Assembly: GCA_964389305.1 (NCBI GenBank)
Contig: CAYMEK010000029.1
Coordinates: 1 to 49,185, forward strand
Reading direction: 5' to 3'
Length of the DNA: 49,185 nt
DNA from: CAYMEK01 sp964389305
GTDB taxonomy: Bacteria; Spirochaetota; Spirochaetia; SZUA-6; DRHE01
In this document: piece after piece, positions 25,695 to 33,622 of the stretch
How the letters are laid out: each line of letters opens with the position of its first letter
Numbering within the stretch: the first letter of the stretch is position 1
The notes under the pieces: model-generated
What the model was told of the DNA's origin: nothing
The model's database searches: none
Seen by the model: only the letters and a program-made list of their open reading frames with translations
Position numbers and translations under genes: made by a program

Positions 25695-27104
25695 GTGAGA
25701 AGCGCAGGCAGGATAGACATCCAGTACGGAACCGATACCCTGTCCGTTGACCTTCCCATCTCCTGCGACGTCAAGGGAATGCGGCCGGTCCCTGCGCTCG
25801 CCGACCCGGCCGCGGCCATCCTGCGCTCCTACCGGCGTCCGATCGGAACGGCTTCTCTCGGGGAGCTGGCCAGCCGTACTTTGAGCGCCGATCCGGGCTC
25901 GCGCGCCGTGGTCGTGGTTTCCGACAACACCCGTCCGGTTCCATACCGGGGCCGGCAGGGGATCCTCCCCCCTTTGCTGCGCTCGCTGATCGAAGCCGGG
26001 TTCAGCCAGGAGCGCATCAGCGTCCTGGTAGGCAGGGGCTCTCACCGGCCAATGACCGATGCGGAGGTCGAAGCCATGCTGGGCCTCCGAGAGTCGGGAT
26101 TCCGTACGCCCGTGGTTCAGCATGACTATGAAGACGCGGAGAATCTCCTCAACGTTGGCAGGACCGCCCGCGGCTCGCCGGTGGAGATCAACAGGCTGTA
26201 CGTCGAAGCGGAGCTGAAGATCGTAACCGGCCTGGTGGAAAGCCACTTCATGGCCGGGGCCTCGGGCGGGCGAAAGGCGATCTGTCCGGCGATTGCCGGC
26301 AAGCGGACCTTGAGGGTTTTTCACGGACCCGAGGTTCTCGCCTCTCCGCTGGCCGCCGACCTGGTCCTGGACGGAAATCCCTGTAACGAGGAGGCCGAGC
26401 AGGCGGCCGGGCTGGCCGGATGCGATTTCTGCGTCAATGTGACCATTGATGCGGAGAGGCGCATCACCGGGGTTTTCTCCGGGGAGCTGTTCGCCTCGCA
26501 CCGCAGGGCCGTGGAGAAGATACGGGAGTATGTGACAGTCGAGCTGGACAGGTGCTACGACCTGGTCCTGGTCCCGGCCGGATTCGTGGGCGTAAACCAT
26601 TACCAGGGGGCCAAGGCGGCCGTCGAGGCTTCCCGGGCGGTGAAACCCGGGGGCGGGATCGTGGTGATCGCCCGGCACCGGGACCCGGACCCGATCGGCA
26701 GCGCGGAGTACAGGAAGACCCTGGCGCTGCTCAAACAGGAAGGTCCGGAGCGGTTCCTGCGCGCGATCACCTCACCGCGCTGGTCGTTCCTCCACGACCA
26801 GTGGCAGACCCAGATGTGGGGCAAGGTGCTCAAAGCGGTAGGGCCGGAGGGGAAGCTGGTTTACTGCTGCCTCGAGATTCCGGAAACCGAGTATGCGATC
26901 CTGCCCGGAGTATCGGGATATGAGTTCCTGAGCGAAGTCGGGCAGCCTGCTCCTCGCGGGCGTCTGGAGACCATGCGGGCCATGGTGCAAAGCGCCGCGG
27001 GTTCGTTGCTCCGCGAGCGAAGGCGCCGAACAAGTCGGCAGCCCGAGGCGCTGCTGCTCGAGGACGGGCCCTACGGAGTGCCCCAGGTGAGCCGAACGGG
27101 CTGA
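25695..27104 (+). CDS. LarA-like (nickel-pincer racemase family) protein
   Basis: 469 residues related to lactate racemase LarA, whose members racemise or epimerise 2-hydroxy acids using a nickel-pincer nucleotide. Seen here: DNTRP at 77-81, GRGSHRP with His117, and ESHFMAGASGGRK with His184 and the Lys194 that would carry the cofactor. The GTG start at 25695 is uncertain because the nearest strong ribosome site (GGAAGGAG) is about 20 bases away. No larB, larC or larE (cofactor synthesis) lies in the window. It follows the acylase gene by 40 bases and may be cotranscribed. Substrate not deducible. Confidence 0.82.
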   Translation: MRSAGRIDIQYGTDTLSVDLPISCDVKGMRPVPALADPAAAILRSYRRPIGTASLGELASRTLSADPGSRAVVVVSDNTRPVPYRGRQGILPPLLRSLIEAGFSQERISVLVGRGSHRPMTDAEVEAMLGLRESGFRTPVVQHDYEDAENLLNVGRTARGSPVEINRLYVEAELKIVTGLVESHFMAGASGGRKAICPAIAGKRTLRVFHGPEVLASPLAADLVLDGNPCNEEAEQAAGLAGCDFCVNVTIDAERRITGVFSGELFASHRRAVEKIREYVTVELDRCYDLVLVPAGFVGVNHYQGAKAAVEASRAVKPGGGIVVIARHRDPDPIGSAEYRKTLALLKQEGPERFLRAITSPRWSFLHDQWQTQMWGKVLKAVGPEGKLVYCCLEIPETEYAILPGVSGYEFLSEVGQPAPRGRLETMRAMVQSAAGSLLRERRRRTSRQPEALLLEDGPYGVPQVSRTG

Positions 27105-27148
27105 GCGGCGGCCCGCCCGCTGCCCCCAGGCAGTCCGCCACTTTTTAT

Positions 27149-27176
27149 TTGACTTTTTTAGTAATATTAATAATTT
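27149..27176 (+). promoter_or_regulatory. Candidate promoter of the dienelactone hydrolase gene
   Basis: TTGACT (27149-27154), a 16-base spacer and TAATTT (27171-27176) lie in a strikingly AT-rich stretch (27140-27185) within otherwise GC-rich DNA, upstream of the ATACGGAGG ribosome site. Confidence 0.4.
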
Positions 27177-27209
27177 TACAGTCAACACGAAGATATACGG
27201 AGGACATAC

Positions 27210-27995
27210 ATGCATAACGGTATCAGGGTTATTACGCCCGGCCTGATGATTTTGCTGGCTTTGAGTACAGGCGGGTTTTTGTTCGCCCAGTCGCCGCTCG
27301 CCCCGGCCGAACCCAATGTGAGCTTCCAGGGACCCGGAGGGATTACCCTACGGGGTTATCTCTCCCTACCCGGAAGCAGCGGTCCCTATCCTGCGGTCCT
27401 GATGGTTCACGAGTGGTGGGGGCTCAACCAGGATGTCGCGGCGCTGGCCGACGCTCTGGCCGGGGAGGGCTACGTGGTGCTGGCCGCGGATGCGTTTCGC
27501 GGAAGCGTAGCCCAGACATCGGCAGACGCCATGAAGCAGGTGCAGAGCACGCCTTCCGAGCAGATCGCAGCGGACCTGGATGCCGCGCTCGACTACCTGC
27601 GCTCCCATCCCCAGGTCGATCCCCAGCGGGTGGCTTCCCTGGGCTTCTGCTTCGGCGGAACCCAGTCCATGTACATGGGCACCCGCAACCCGGAGCTGGC
27701 GGCCGTGGTCATCTTCTACGGTAGCGGGCCCATTACGGACCCGGATCGCCTGGGAAGCATGAGATCGGCGGGACCGGTGCTTGGCATCTACGGCGAGCAA
27801 GACGGCAACATCCCGGTCGATCGGGTGCGGGCCTTCGAGCAGGCCCTCAAGGCCAGGAACGTGGAGAACACCATCACCGTGTATCCGGGTGTGGGGCATG
27901 CGTTCGTGAAGAGCGACACCTACCGGAACGGAGCGGCGGCCGAGCAGGCCTGGCGGCAGATGGTGCAGTTCCTCAATCGTAATATAAAAGGCTAA
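27210..27995 (+). CDS. Exported dienelactone hydrolase family protein
   Basis: Alpha/beta hydrolase of 261 residues with a signal peptide (LMILLALSTGGFLFAQS). Catalytic triad: Cys147 in GFCFGG, Asp198 in GEQDGNIP and His230 in PGVGHAF. VHEWWGLN is the family's oxyanion-region strand. The export signal is atypical for cytoplasmic aromatic-degradation enzymes and suggests action on an extracellular or periplasmic ester or lactone. CGGAGG sits 10 bases before the ATG. It is the last gene before the tRNA-Leu island. Confidence 0.88.
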   Translation: MHNGIRVITPGLMILLALSTGGFLFAQSPLAPAEPNVSFQGPGGITLRGYLSLPGSSGPYPAVLMVHEWWGLNQDVAALADALAGEGYVVLAADAFRGSVAQTSADAMKQVQSTPSEQIAADLDAALDYLRSHPQVDPQRVASLGFCFGGTQSMYMGTRNPELAAVVIFYGSGPITDPDRLGSMRSAGPVLGIYGEQDGNIPVDRVRAFEQALKARNVENTITVYPGVGHAFVKSDTYRNGAAAEQAWRQMVQFLNRNIKG

Positions 27996-28070
27996 AGCAC
28001 GGGCTAAAGCGGCGGTCCGACCCGTTCGCCCGTGTTTGAAAGGTACCTGCCGGGTGGTTAGCCCTGGGGC

Positions 28071-28118
28071 AGCCGGATCGTGGGGCTGCCCGCGGCTGGC
28101 CGCCCGGCTCTCTTTTTT
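28071..28118 (+). terminator. Probable terminator of the dienelactone hydrolase gene
   Basis: AGCCGG and CCGGCT close a long GC-rich structure (an alternative 8-bp hairpin, GGGCAGCC/GGCTGCCC, lies at 28067-28091), followed directly by CTCTTTTTT. The T-run merges into the left tRNA-derived repeat. Confidence 0.42.
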
Positions 28119-28173
28119 GCTGTGGAGAGGACTTGAACCTCCATGAGGAAAACCCGCACTAACCCCTCAAGCT
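28116..28173 (-). repeat. Left attachment repeat: displaced 3' part of tRNA-Leu
   Basis: 58 bases matching 37061-37118 with two differences (28146 A against C at 37091; 28162 A against G at 37107). It covers the tRNA from its 3' end to the anticodon loop, then stops matching. The first change breaks a pair of the variable-arm stem, as expected for a copy no longer under selection. It is the chromosomal 3' fragment left behind by integration. Confidence 0.85.
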
Positions 28174-28469
28174 GAATGATGACAAATTTCCGACATATCT
28201 TAATGATTTTGACGCATTATGAGCCAATTTTAGGGGATTTTTACATATAGATCATATACTTCATTTGAAAATGGTAACATTCAGGTAACATTTCATTATG
28301 CAAAATGTCGATGACAACAAATCCGAAAAAATAGAATGATCCTCGCCTACTAAACTGGGTCAATTGTCCCGGTTGGAATAAAATCTAGATTGGAAAAGTG
28401 AAGATTCAATTCCCTCAAGCTGAACTCTTTGTATTCATGGAAACAAAACTATGGGGGACATAGCGCGGT
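28174..28469. other. Left end of the island, no gene seen
   Basis: AT-rich sequence without a credible reading frame. It contains a second copy of CCCTCAAGCTGAA at 28412-28424, identical to 28164-28176 where the left repeat meets the island. The duplicated junction could be a footprint of an earlier, nested integration or excision. Confidence 0.5.
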
Positions 28470-28944
28470 GTGTTTGCCCCAAAACGGTTCTTGAGCGACA
28501 AGCTCGAGGTTTCAGAGCTCTCAAACAAATCGAGATACTTGAGAATCAGAAACGTCTGCAGAAGAAATCTCAGCTTGAGTCCTACCTTGTCGCTGGCAGC
28601 CTCTCTTGTACCGACTTTGACTGGGATCGCTGGTATTACAACGGCTACCTGAAATGTGGCCGTTTGGATTCCTTTGGGTGGCTTTCATCCTGGGTTCCGC
28701 CGACAAGCTGAAGATAGCCGAGCTGGACGACATCATCCGGAAGGCTTAGATGAGTCTGGAACAAACCCGCAAGCAGGTCAGGGTGAAAGTGCAGTCCACC
28801 GTGTTGCGCTTGGAGAAAACCCTTCGTTTTACAGAAGCGCTGGAACTCAACGCGGCTGTGGCCCAGGAGGCGTATGAGCTGACCGAGAAGGCGTATTGGA
28901 CAAGAGCGGAGTTTATTTGTCAAGTCATGAGAGAAAACACTTGA
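28470..28944 (+). pseudogene. Relic of a TolC-family outer-membrane efflux gene
   Basis: Three frames together read like the C-terminal third of a TolC-family protein. SLSPTLSLAASLVPT (28470-28652 frame) comes first, then VWIPLGGFHPG (frame starting near 28656), then GSADKLKIAELDDIIRKA, an in-frame TAG at 28747, and MSLEQTRKQVRVKVQSTV to the stop at 28942-28944. At least two frameshifts and one stop are needed, and the N-terminal part is missing, so it is non-functional. Confidence 0.68.
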
Positions 28945-28969
28945 CAGCTTCCTGACTTTCTGGAATAAT
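28941..28969 (+). promoter_or_regulatory. Promoter of the lacI-type gene
   Basis: TTGACA (28941-28946), exactly 17 bases, then AATAAT (28964-28969): a near-consensus sigma-70 promoter whose start point would fall inside the operator directly downstream. Confidence 0.7.
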
Positions 28970-28970
28970 G

Positions 28971-28998
28971 AGTTTAACGTGTGCGCAAACGTTAAACT
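28971..28998. promoter_or_regulatory. 28-bp palindromic operator for the LacI-type regulator
   Basis: Arms AGTTTAACGT and ACGTTAAACT flank GTGCGCAA; 13 of 14 base pairs are symmetric and the only asymmetric pair is 28981/28988. The central TGCGCA with flanking half-sites fits the even-spaced operators of the LacI family. It overlaps the expected transcription start, so binding would block the promoter: autorepression. Confidence 0.72.
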
Positions 28999-29027
28999 CT
29001 GAGAAAAAAATGCAGAGAAGATTCAGG

Positions 29028-30053
29028 ATGTCAACCATCAAAGACGTGGCAAGGATGGCGGGAGTTTCCCATACCACTGTCTCACACGTGGTAAACAAGA
29101 CGAGATTTGTGCAAAACGAAGTCAGAGAGCGAGTACTCCAGGCAATAGATGCTCTCAACTACAAACCCAATGTTTCGGCGCGAAGTCTAAAGGGCAAAGG
29201 TACAAGTACAATTGGGGTCATCATTTCCGACATTCGAGACACGTTCTATTCCGATGCGGTCAGTCACATCGAATCGTACGCAAACACCAAGAGCTACAAC
29301 GTAATTCTCTGCGATGCAGAGGCTAGTGTTGAGAAGGAGCAAGAATATATCGAAATCTTGCTTCATAAAGGTATCGATGGTTTGATCATCGCCCCCCTTG
29401 AGATGAACGGCTCATATGACCTGCTACTGCAGAGCGGCATCCCTATTGTGCAAGTCGATCGAAAAGTGACCGGGATTCCGTTCCCTTTCGTGGGAATCGA
29501 CAACGAAGCAAGTTCAGAGCGTGCAACCAAGCATCTTATAGAACATGGGTATCGGAGCATCGGTTTCATCGGTTACGAGCACCGCTACTACACAATGGAA
29601 AAAAGGCTGCACGGCTACCAAAGAGCAGTTCGTTGCGCAACTCTGCCTGAATTGGCAATTGTGATGAGCCGAGCCCACGGCGGTGAACAAGCGAGCAGCC
29701 AGATTCTTGATTGGATCGACAAGCATGCCCCGGAGGCTATCTTGTGCGGCAACGACGACATTTGCTTTGAAGCGTATATCGCTGCGGAGCGACTGCGCCT
29801 CAGGATACCTGAAGATCTCGCCCTCATCACTTTCGACGACCTACGGTGGTTCCGATTTTCGTCGCCTCCTATCACCGCGATACGTCAACCTGCCGCTAAG
29901 ATCGGCGAAGTCGCGATACGGGTGCTCCTCAACGCCGTGAACGGGAACCGGCAGAGCAAACCTCGAGAGGTACTTTTGGATACAGAATTAGTCATTCGCA
30001 GCTCTTGCGGGAAACATCCTCAAAGGCGAGATGAGCAAAGGACCGCCCGATGA
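29028..30053 (+). CDS. LacI-family transcriptional repressor
   Basis: 341 residues from MSTIKDVARMAGVS. The N-terminal HTH (about 3-24) continues with VSHTTVSHVVN and the hinge region ALNYKPNVSARSLKGKG. The effector domain (about 60-335) has the periplasmic-binding-protein fold: TIGVIISDIRDTFYSDAV, DGLIIAPLE, VGIDNEASSERAT, EAILCGNDD and ALITFDDL. A second start at 29010 (MQRRFRM) is possible; any start at 28968 would lie inside the promoter and operator. It is the first gene of the island's sugar set, so fructose, a fructoside or a phosphate of it is the likely inducer. Confidence 0.9.
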   Translation: MSTIKDVARMAGVSHTTVSHVVNKTRFVQNEVRERVLQAIDALNYKPNVSARSLKGKGTSTIGVIISDIRDTFYSDAVSHIESYANTKSYNVILCDAEASVEKEQEYIEILLHKGIDGLIIAPLEMNGSYDLLLQSGIPIVQVDRKVTGIPFPFVGIDNEASSERATKHLIEHGYRSIGFIGYEHRYYTMEKRLHGYQRAVRCATLPELAIVMSRAHGGEQASSQILDWIDKHAPEAILCGNDDICFEAYIAAERLRLRIPEDLALITFDDLRWFRFSSPPITAIRQPAAKIGEVAIRVLLNAVNGNRQSKPREVLLDTELVIRSSCGKHPQRRDEQRTAR

Positions 30054-30105
30054 TATTTTCTGGAGGCGCGCGTGTATATGGAAAGAAGTGAGGAGGTAAG
30101 TGTAA

Positions 30106-30753
30106 ATGAGATTGTTTCTTGATACGGCCAATCTCGACGAGATACGTGAGGCATCTTCATGGGGTATTATTTCCGGTATCACGACAAATCCAGTCTTGAT
30201 TCGTAAGGAAGGGACAACCGACGTTAAGAAACGGATCCAAGACATTCTCTCTATCCTTGACGTGGAGATCCTAACGCATGTTTTGGCTGATTCAGCTCAC
30301 GAAATGATACGTCAAGCAAGAGAATTGTCTAGCCTTAGTTCTAGAATAACGATCAAGGTACCAGTGACGATGGATGGCATTTCGGTAATCAGTGCACTAA
30401 GTAGAGAAGGTATCAGGACCTGCATGACAATAGTATTCACTGCCAGCCAGGCCCTGCTTGCCGCACTTGCTGGAGCGACTTACGTCGCTCCCTTTGTAGG
30501 AAGGGCGCGCGAGATCTGTCAGGACGGGCACGAACTTGTATCAGATATCGTAGCAGCGTTTCAAAAGCACGAGATTGAGACACAAGTGCTTGCGGGAAGC
30601 ATTGTTACTCCCAGGGATGTTGTAGATGCGGTCAAGGCTGGAGCAAAGGTTGTGACTGCACCGTTGTTGACGATCAAGAAAATGGCGGCGCATCCGAACA
30701 GCGCAGTAACCCTGACAGAGTTCATGCAAGGTTGGAAAGGCAATGAGGTGTAG
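30106..30753 (+). CDS. Transaldolase-family / fructose-6-phosphate aldolase-like protein
   Basis: Small class I aldolase of 215 residues, the length of TalC/Fsa proteins. It opens with MRLFLDTANLDEIRE and GITTNPVLI; the Schiff-base Lys is Lys84 in ITIKVPVT; AALAGATYVAPFVGR follows. The usual N-x-T segment after the EGI element reads CMT here, a substitution near the active site. It would interconvert fructose 6-phosphate with triose and dihydroxyacetone or transfer a C3 unit, fitting the sugar cargo. GAGGAGG lies 12-18 bases upstream of the ATG. Confidence 0.85.
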   Translation: MRLFLDTANLDEIREASSWGIISGITTNPVLIRKEGTTDVKKRIQDILSILDVEILTHVLADSAHEMIRQARELSSLSSRITIKVPVTMDGISVISALSREGIRTCMTIVFTASQALLAALAGATYVAPFVGRAREICQDGHELVSDIVAAFQKHEIETQVLAGSIVTPRDVVDAVKAGAKVVTAPLLTIKKMAAHPNSAVTLTEFMQGWKGNEV

Positions 30754-30820
30754 GATGCAGCTACGAGAGAATAGAGGCGTCTGGATCTCGGAATCTTCCG
30801 TCTCTCTAAGAGATTGAGAA

Positions 30821-30845
30821 TCCTACAATAGCACGCGTTGTAGGA
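30821..30845. promoter_or_regulatory. Inverted repeat between the aldolase gene and the GH32 relic
   Basis: TCCTACAA and TTGTAGGA form a perfect 8-bp inverted repeat with a 9-base centre. No T-run follows. The right arm runs into the GGAAGGAG ribosome site of the relic frame at 30863, so it may be an operator or a translation-affecting hairpin. Confidence 0.4.
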
Positions 30846-30862
30846 AGGAGAGGCCCTTTGTT

Positions 30863-31015
30863 ATGTCAAGCATGTACTGTTCCCATTCTACGGGCGACCT
30901 GAAATGCAACTCTATTCTCGGTCATAGTCGGATTATCAACCAGCAGTTGTCATTGGGGGCGAATGCCTGGCAATTCCGAGCTCACTATGGTTTTGGAAGG
31001 AGCAAAAGCCAGTGA
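30863..31015 (+). pseudogene. Relic of a second GH32 gene start (50 codons)
   Basis: An ATG behind GGAAGGAG opens a 50-codon frame whose beginning (MSSMYCSHSTGD) resembles the island's GH32 protein (MSNIYRYYSTGD). At DNA level 29 of the first 37 bases agree with 33623 onward, and weaker similarity continues for some tens of bases with a small gap. The rest of the gene is gone. The stop codon overlaps the GTG start of the permease gene, so the fragment may still couple translation. Confidence 0.55.
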
Positions 31016-32079
31016 GCCAGGATTCAGCATTTGAGAAGGAAATCGTGTTTCAAAAGACTCGGAAGCTAATCAAGAGTCTGAATCTAGACTGGAACAAGAC
31101 GGTTTTGTACGGGGCACTGATATTTGTCATTGTATTATTTTCGCTACTCAATCCCAGATTCTTATCTATTAGCAATTTGATTAACATCGTTCAGCAGATT
31201 GCTATTCTAACAGTTGTCGCTGTAGGTGCCACTTTTACCATAATATGCGGCGAGATCGATCTTTCAGTTGGTTCTGTTGTTGGCTTGTCTGCAATGACAA
31301 CTGCTCTGGCGGTTTCTTCCGGCGGTGGTTTCGCGGGTGGTTTAGCTGCTGGCTTATGCACCGGAGCTGTTATCGGCTTGATCAACGGAATCATTACAAC
31401 AAAAGCGGATGTCCCTTCCTTTTTAATTACTCTTGGAATGATGGGGTTAGCCAGAGGATTGGCAATGACGATTACACAAGGTTACCCGGTCTTAGCTCCT
31501 TCAGATACATTGATTTATGTTCTAAATAGTGCCCGCATTTTTAGTGTGCCGATTGTGATTTTCTGGATGTTTTTTGCTATAGCATCAGGACATTTCCTAC
31601 TTTCGCTGACAAAGTTTGGTCGTCATTTGTATGCGACAGGTGGTAACCGTATATCAACACTGCGTGCAGGTATCAATACCAATTTTATTAGAAGTATGAG
31701 CCTAGTGTTGTCTGGGTCAATGGCTGGTTTTGCGGGGGTACTATATTGCGCTCGTTTTCACGCAGCTCGAGGAACCATAGGAGAAGGTATGGAGTTGGAG
31801 GTAATCGCTGCCATAATCCTGGGTGGAACTAGTCTGCAGGGCGGGAGGGGAACCATTTTCGGGACTTTTCAGGGAGCAATTCTGATAGGGGCACTTACAA
31901 CCGGCTTGTTAATGGTTGGTCTTGGTCCTTATTGGCAAATGGCATTCAGAGGTTTGATGATAATCTGTGCTGTGTCGATTGGCGGCGGATGGGTTCGTAA
32001 TAGAAAGAAGTTGCATCTGGATAGACAACCGTCCCAGAAGCAAGAGAAGGGGGGTGATAACCATGCAAGTATGATGTGA
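31012..32079 (+). CDS. Sugar ABC importer permease (RbsC/FrcC-like)
   Basis: 355-residue inner-membrane protein of the ribose/fructose type (BPD_transp_2). The first helix is TVLYGALIFVIVLFSLLNPRFL. The family's core motif region is TFTIICGEIDLSVGSVVGLS, and LEVIAAIILGGTSLQGGRGT is the later conserved cytoplasmic segment. The start is GTG at 31012 with AAGGAG ten bases upstream. It works with the binding protein at 32143 and probably the ATPase at 35976. Confidence 0.9.
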   Translation: MSQDSAFEKEIVFQKTRKLIKSLNLDWNKTVLYGALIFVIVLFSLLNPRFLSISNLINIVQQIAILTVVAVGATFTIICGEIDLSVGSVVGLSAMTTALAVSSGGGFAGGLAAGLCTGAVIGLINGIITTKADVPSFLITLGMMGLARGLAMTITQGYPVLAPSDTLIYVLNSARIFSVPIVIFWMFFAIASGHFLLSLTKFGRHLYATGGNRISTLRAGINTNFIRSMSLVLSGSMAGFAGVLYCARFHAARGTIGEGMELEVIAAIILGGTSLQGGRGTIFGTFQGAILIGALTTGLLMVGLGPYWQMAFRGLMIICAVSIGGGWVRNRKKLHLDRQPSQKQEKGGDNHASMM

Positions 32080-32142
32080 GCTTTTGCATATATTCTGGGG
32101 AGTTACTTATCCAAAAATGCGTCAGAGAGAGGAGGAAAGGAA

Positions 32143-33321
32143 ATGAAGCGATTCTCTTACTTGTTTTTAATCGGAGTCTTTGTGACTTCTGTGGCTTACG
32201 CAGGTGGAACGGAAGAAAGCGCACAAGAGAAGCCCTCAATCGCACCTGAAGGCATCGCACCTGAAGGCATTGGAGCTGACTACGTGCCTAACACTATTCC
32301 TGAACAGTCTGCTCAGCTAGATAGAGATGGAAATGTGGCAGTTAGTTGGAAGTCACTTTCTTTAACTGAGCAAGAAAAGGAGATTATAAGAAAAGGTAAC
32401 TACACTGCGGCTCTGGCTTTCCATACCACCCAGGCGTCTGCTTGGTACAATCTGCATCTCAAGGCAATAAAGGATGTCTTCAATGATCTAAACATAAGAA
32501 TCCTTACAGTAACGGACGCTCAGTTCAAGCCAGAGTTGCAGGCAGACCAGCTCGATTCTCTTATAGCTATGCATCCCGATATCATTATCGGCATTCCCGT
32601 GGACGAAGTGACATTGGCTGCGGCTTTTAAAAAGGTTTCTAAGGCTGGTATTCATTTGACTCTAATAGATAACATACCTGTAGGGATGTCCACGACTGCC
32701 GGGGACTATGATACATGTGTCATGATTGATGGTAAGCTTGAAGGTATGTATTCTGGTGATATTCTAGCGAGAGCTGTCGGCGGAAAAGGTAAAATTGGCA
32801 TGATGTGGTGGGCAAGGCCTTCTTACAGCAATCTTCAGAGGAAAGAAGGTGCATTAGAGATATGGAAAACTAAGTATCCAGATATCGAAGTAGTAAATAT
32901 GCAAGGAATAACAGACGCTGAAGACACTTACGCAACCATTCAATCTATGATGACTGCAAATCCTGAAATACAGGGAATTTGGGCCTGTTGGACTGTGCCG
33001 GCTATGCAGACATTGGGTGCTCTTCGGGATATGAACAGACCGGACGTAGCAGTTGCTACAATGGATATTGACGAAGATGTTGCGGTTGCCCTAGCTAAGA
33101 ATACTCAGTTGAAGGGGTTGGCTTCAATGGCGTACTACGAGAAAGGAAAAGCAACGGCGATTGCATCTGTCTATCCTCTGATTCCGGGAAAAGCAGTACC
33201 TCCATTTGTCGCTACTCCTGAGGTTTATGTCGTTCGACAGAACTTGCTTGATGCATGGGAATTGATAATGAAGCAAGAGCCACCTAAGGCACTACTAGAT
33301 GCCATGAATAGCAGCAAGTAA
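32143..33321 (+). CDS. Periplasmic sugar-binding protein of the RbsB/FrcB type
   Basis: 392-residue exported binding protein. The signal peptide MKRFSYLFLIGVFVTSVAYA ends in the AGGTEES junction seen in spirochaete binding proteins. The first 45 mature residues are a low-complexity linker that includes a nearly exact tandem repeat (APEGI twice, 15 bp each). The lobes carry YTAALAFHTTQASAWYNLHL, IIIGIPVDEV, TLIDNIPVGM, and GIWACWTVPAM for the sugar pocket. AGGAGGAAAGG precedes the ATG. Fructose is the contextual ligand; sequence alone does not show it. Confidence 0.88.
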   Translation: MKRFSYLFLIGVFVTSVAYAGGTEESAQEKPSIAPEGIAPEGIGADYVPNTIPEQSAQLDRDGNVAVSWKSLSLTEQEKEIIRKGNYTAALAFHTTQASAWYNLHLKAIKDVFNDLNIRILTVTDAQFKPELQADQLDSLIAMHPDIIIGIPVDEVTLAAAFKKVSKAGIHLTLIDNIPVGMSTTAGDYDTCVMIDGKLEGMYSGDILARAVGGKGKIGMMWWARPSYSNLQRKEGALEIWKTKYPDIEVVNMQGITDAEDTYATIQSMMTANPEIQGIWACWTVPAMQTLGALRDMNRPDVAVATMDIDEDVAVALAKNTQLKGLASMAYYEKGKATAIASVYPLIPGKAVPPFVATPEVYVVRQNLLDAWELIMKQEPPKALLDAMNSSK

Positions 33322-33622
33322 TGATGAACAACTAGTGAGATTAACAGTTGTGATGTGTACCTTGCTAAAGAATATTGCGAGGTGACTACTTGTACCAACG
33401 GTCGACCACATTTCCAAATGATCGAGGAGAACGCTTGTGCGGGCGCTTCATTGGCTTCTGCATGTACGCGGGAAACCACTGCGGGAACACTTTGATCTCA
33501 CTCTGCGAAAGCGACGTGTAATCGGCCTCCACCATCAGGTGGCCAAAGTGTGTATGGGCGCAGGACTACGACGGTGGGGGCCGCAGTCGCTTCGCTTCAA
33601 GGAATATGTAGAGGAGGGTTTA
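33322..33622. other. Spacer before the GH32 gene, no gene recognised
   Basis: About 300 bases, locally more GC-rich than the neighbouring island genes in 33430-33600. The minus strand is open for about 45 codons (EADYTSLSQSEIKVFPQWF) but I recognise nothing; it may be a fragment of a lost gene. The frame of the GH32 gene is open upstream to 33437, but the ribosome site points to 33623. Confidence 0.4.

Noticed and set aside
28116..28200. A second functional tRNA-Leu gene at the left repeat
   Set aside because: Similarity ends at the anticodon loop; there is no D-arm or 5' acceptor strand and a variable-arm pair is broken.
28968..29027. Earlier ATG as the LacI start
   Set aside because: It would place the first codons inside the -10 element and operator; the canonical STIKDVA start is 20 codons later.
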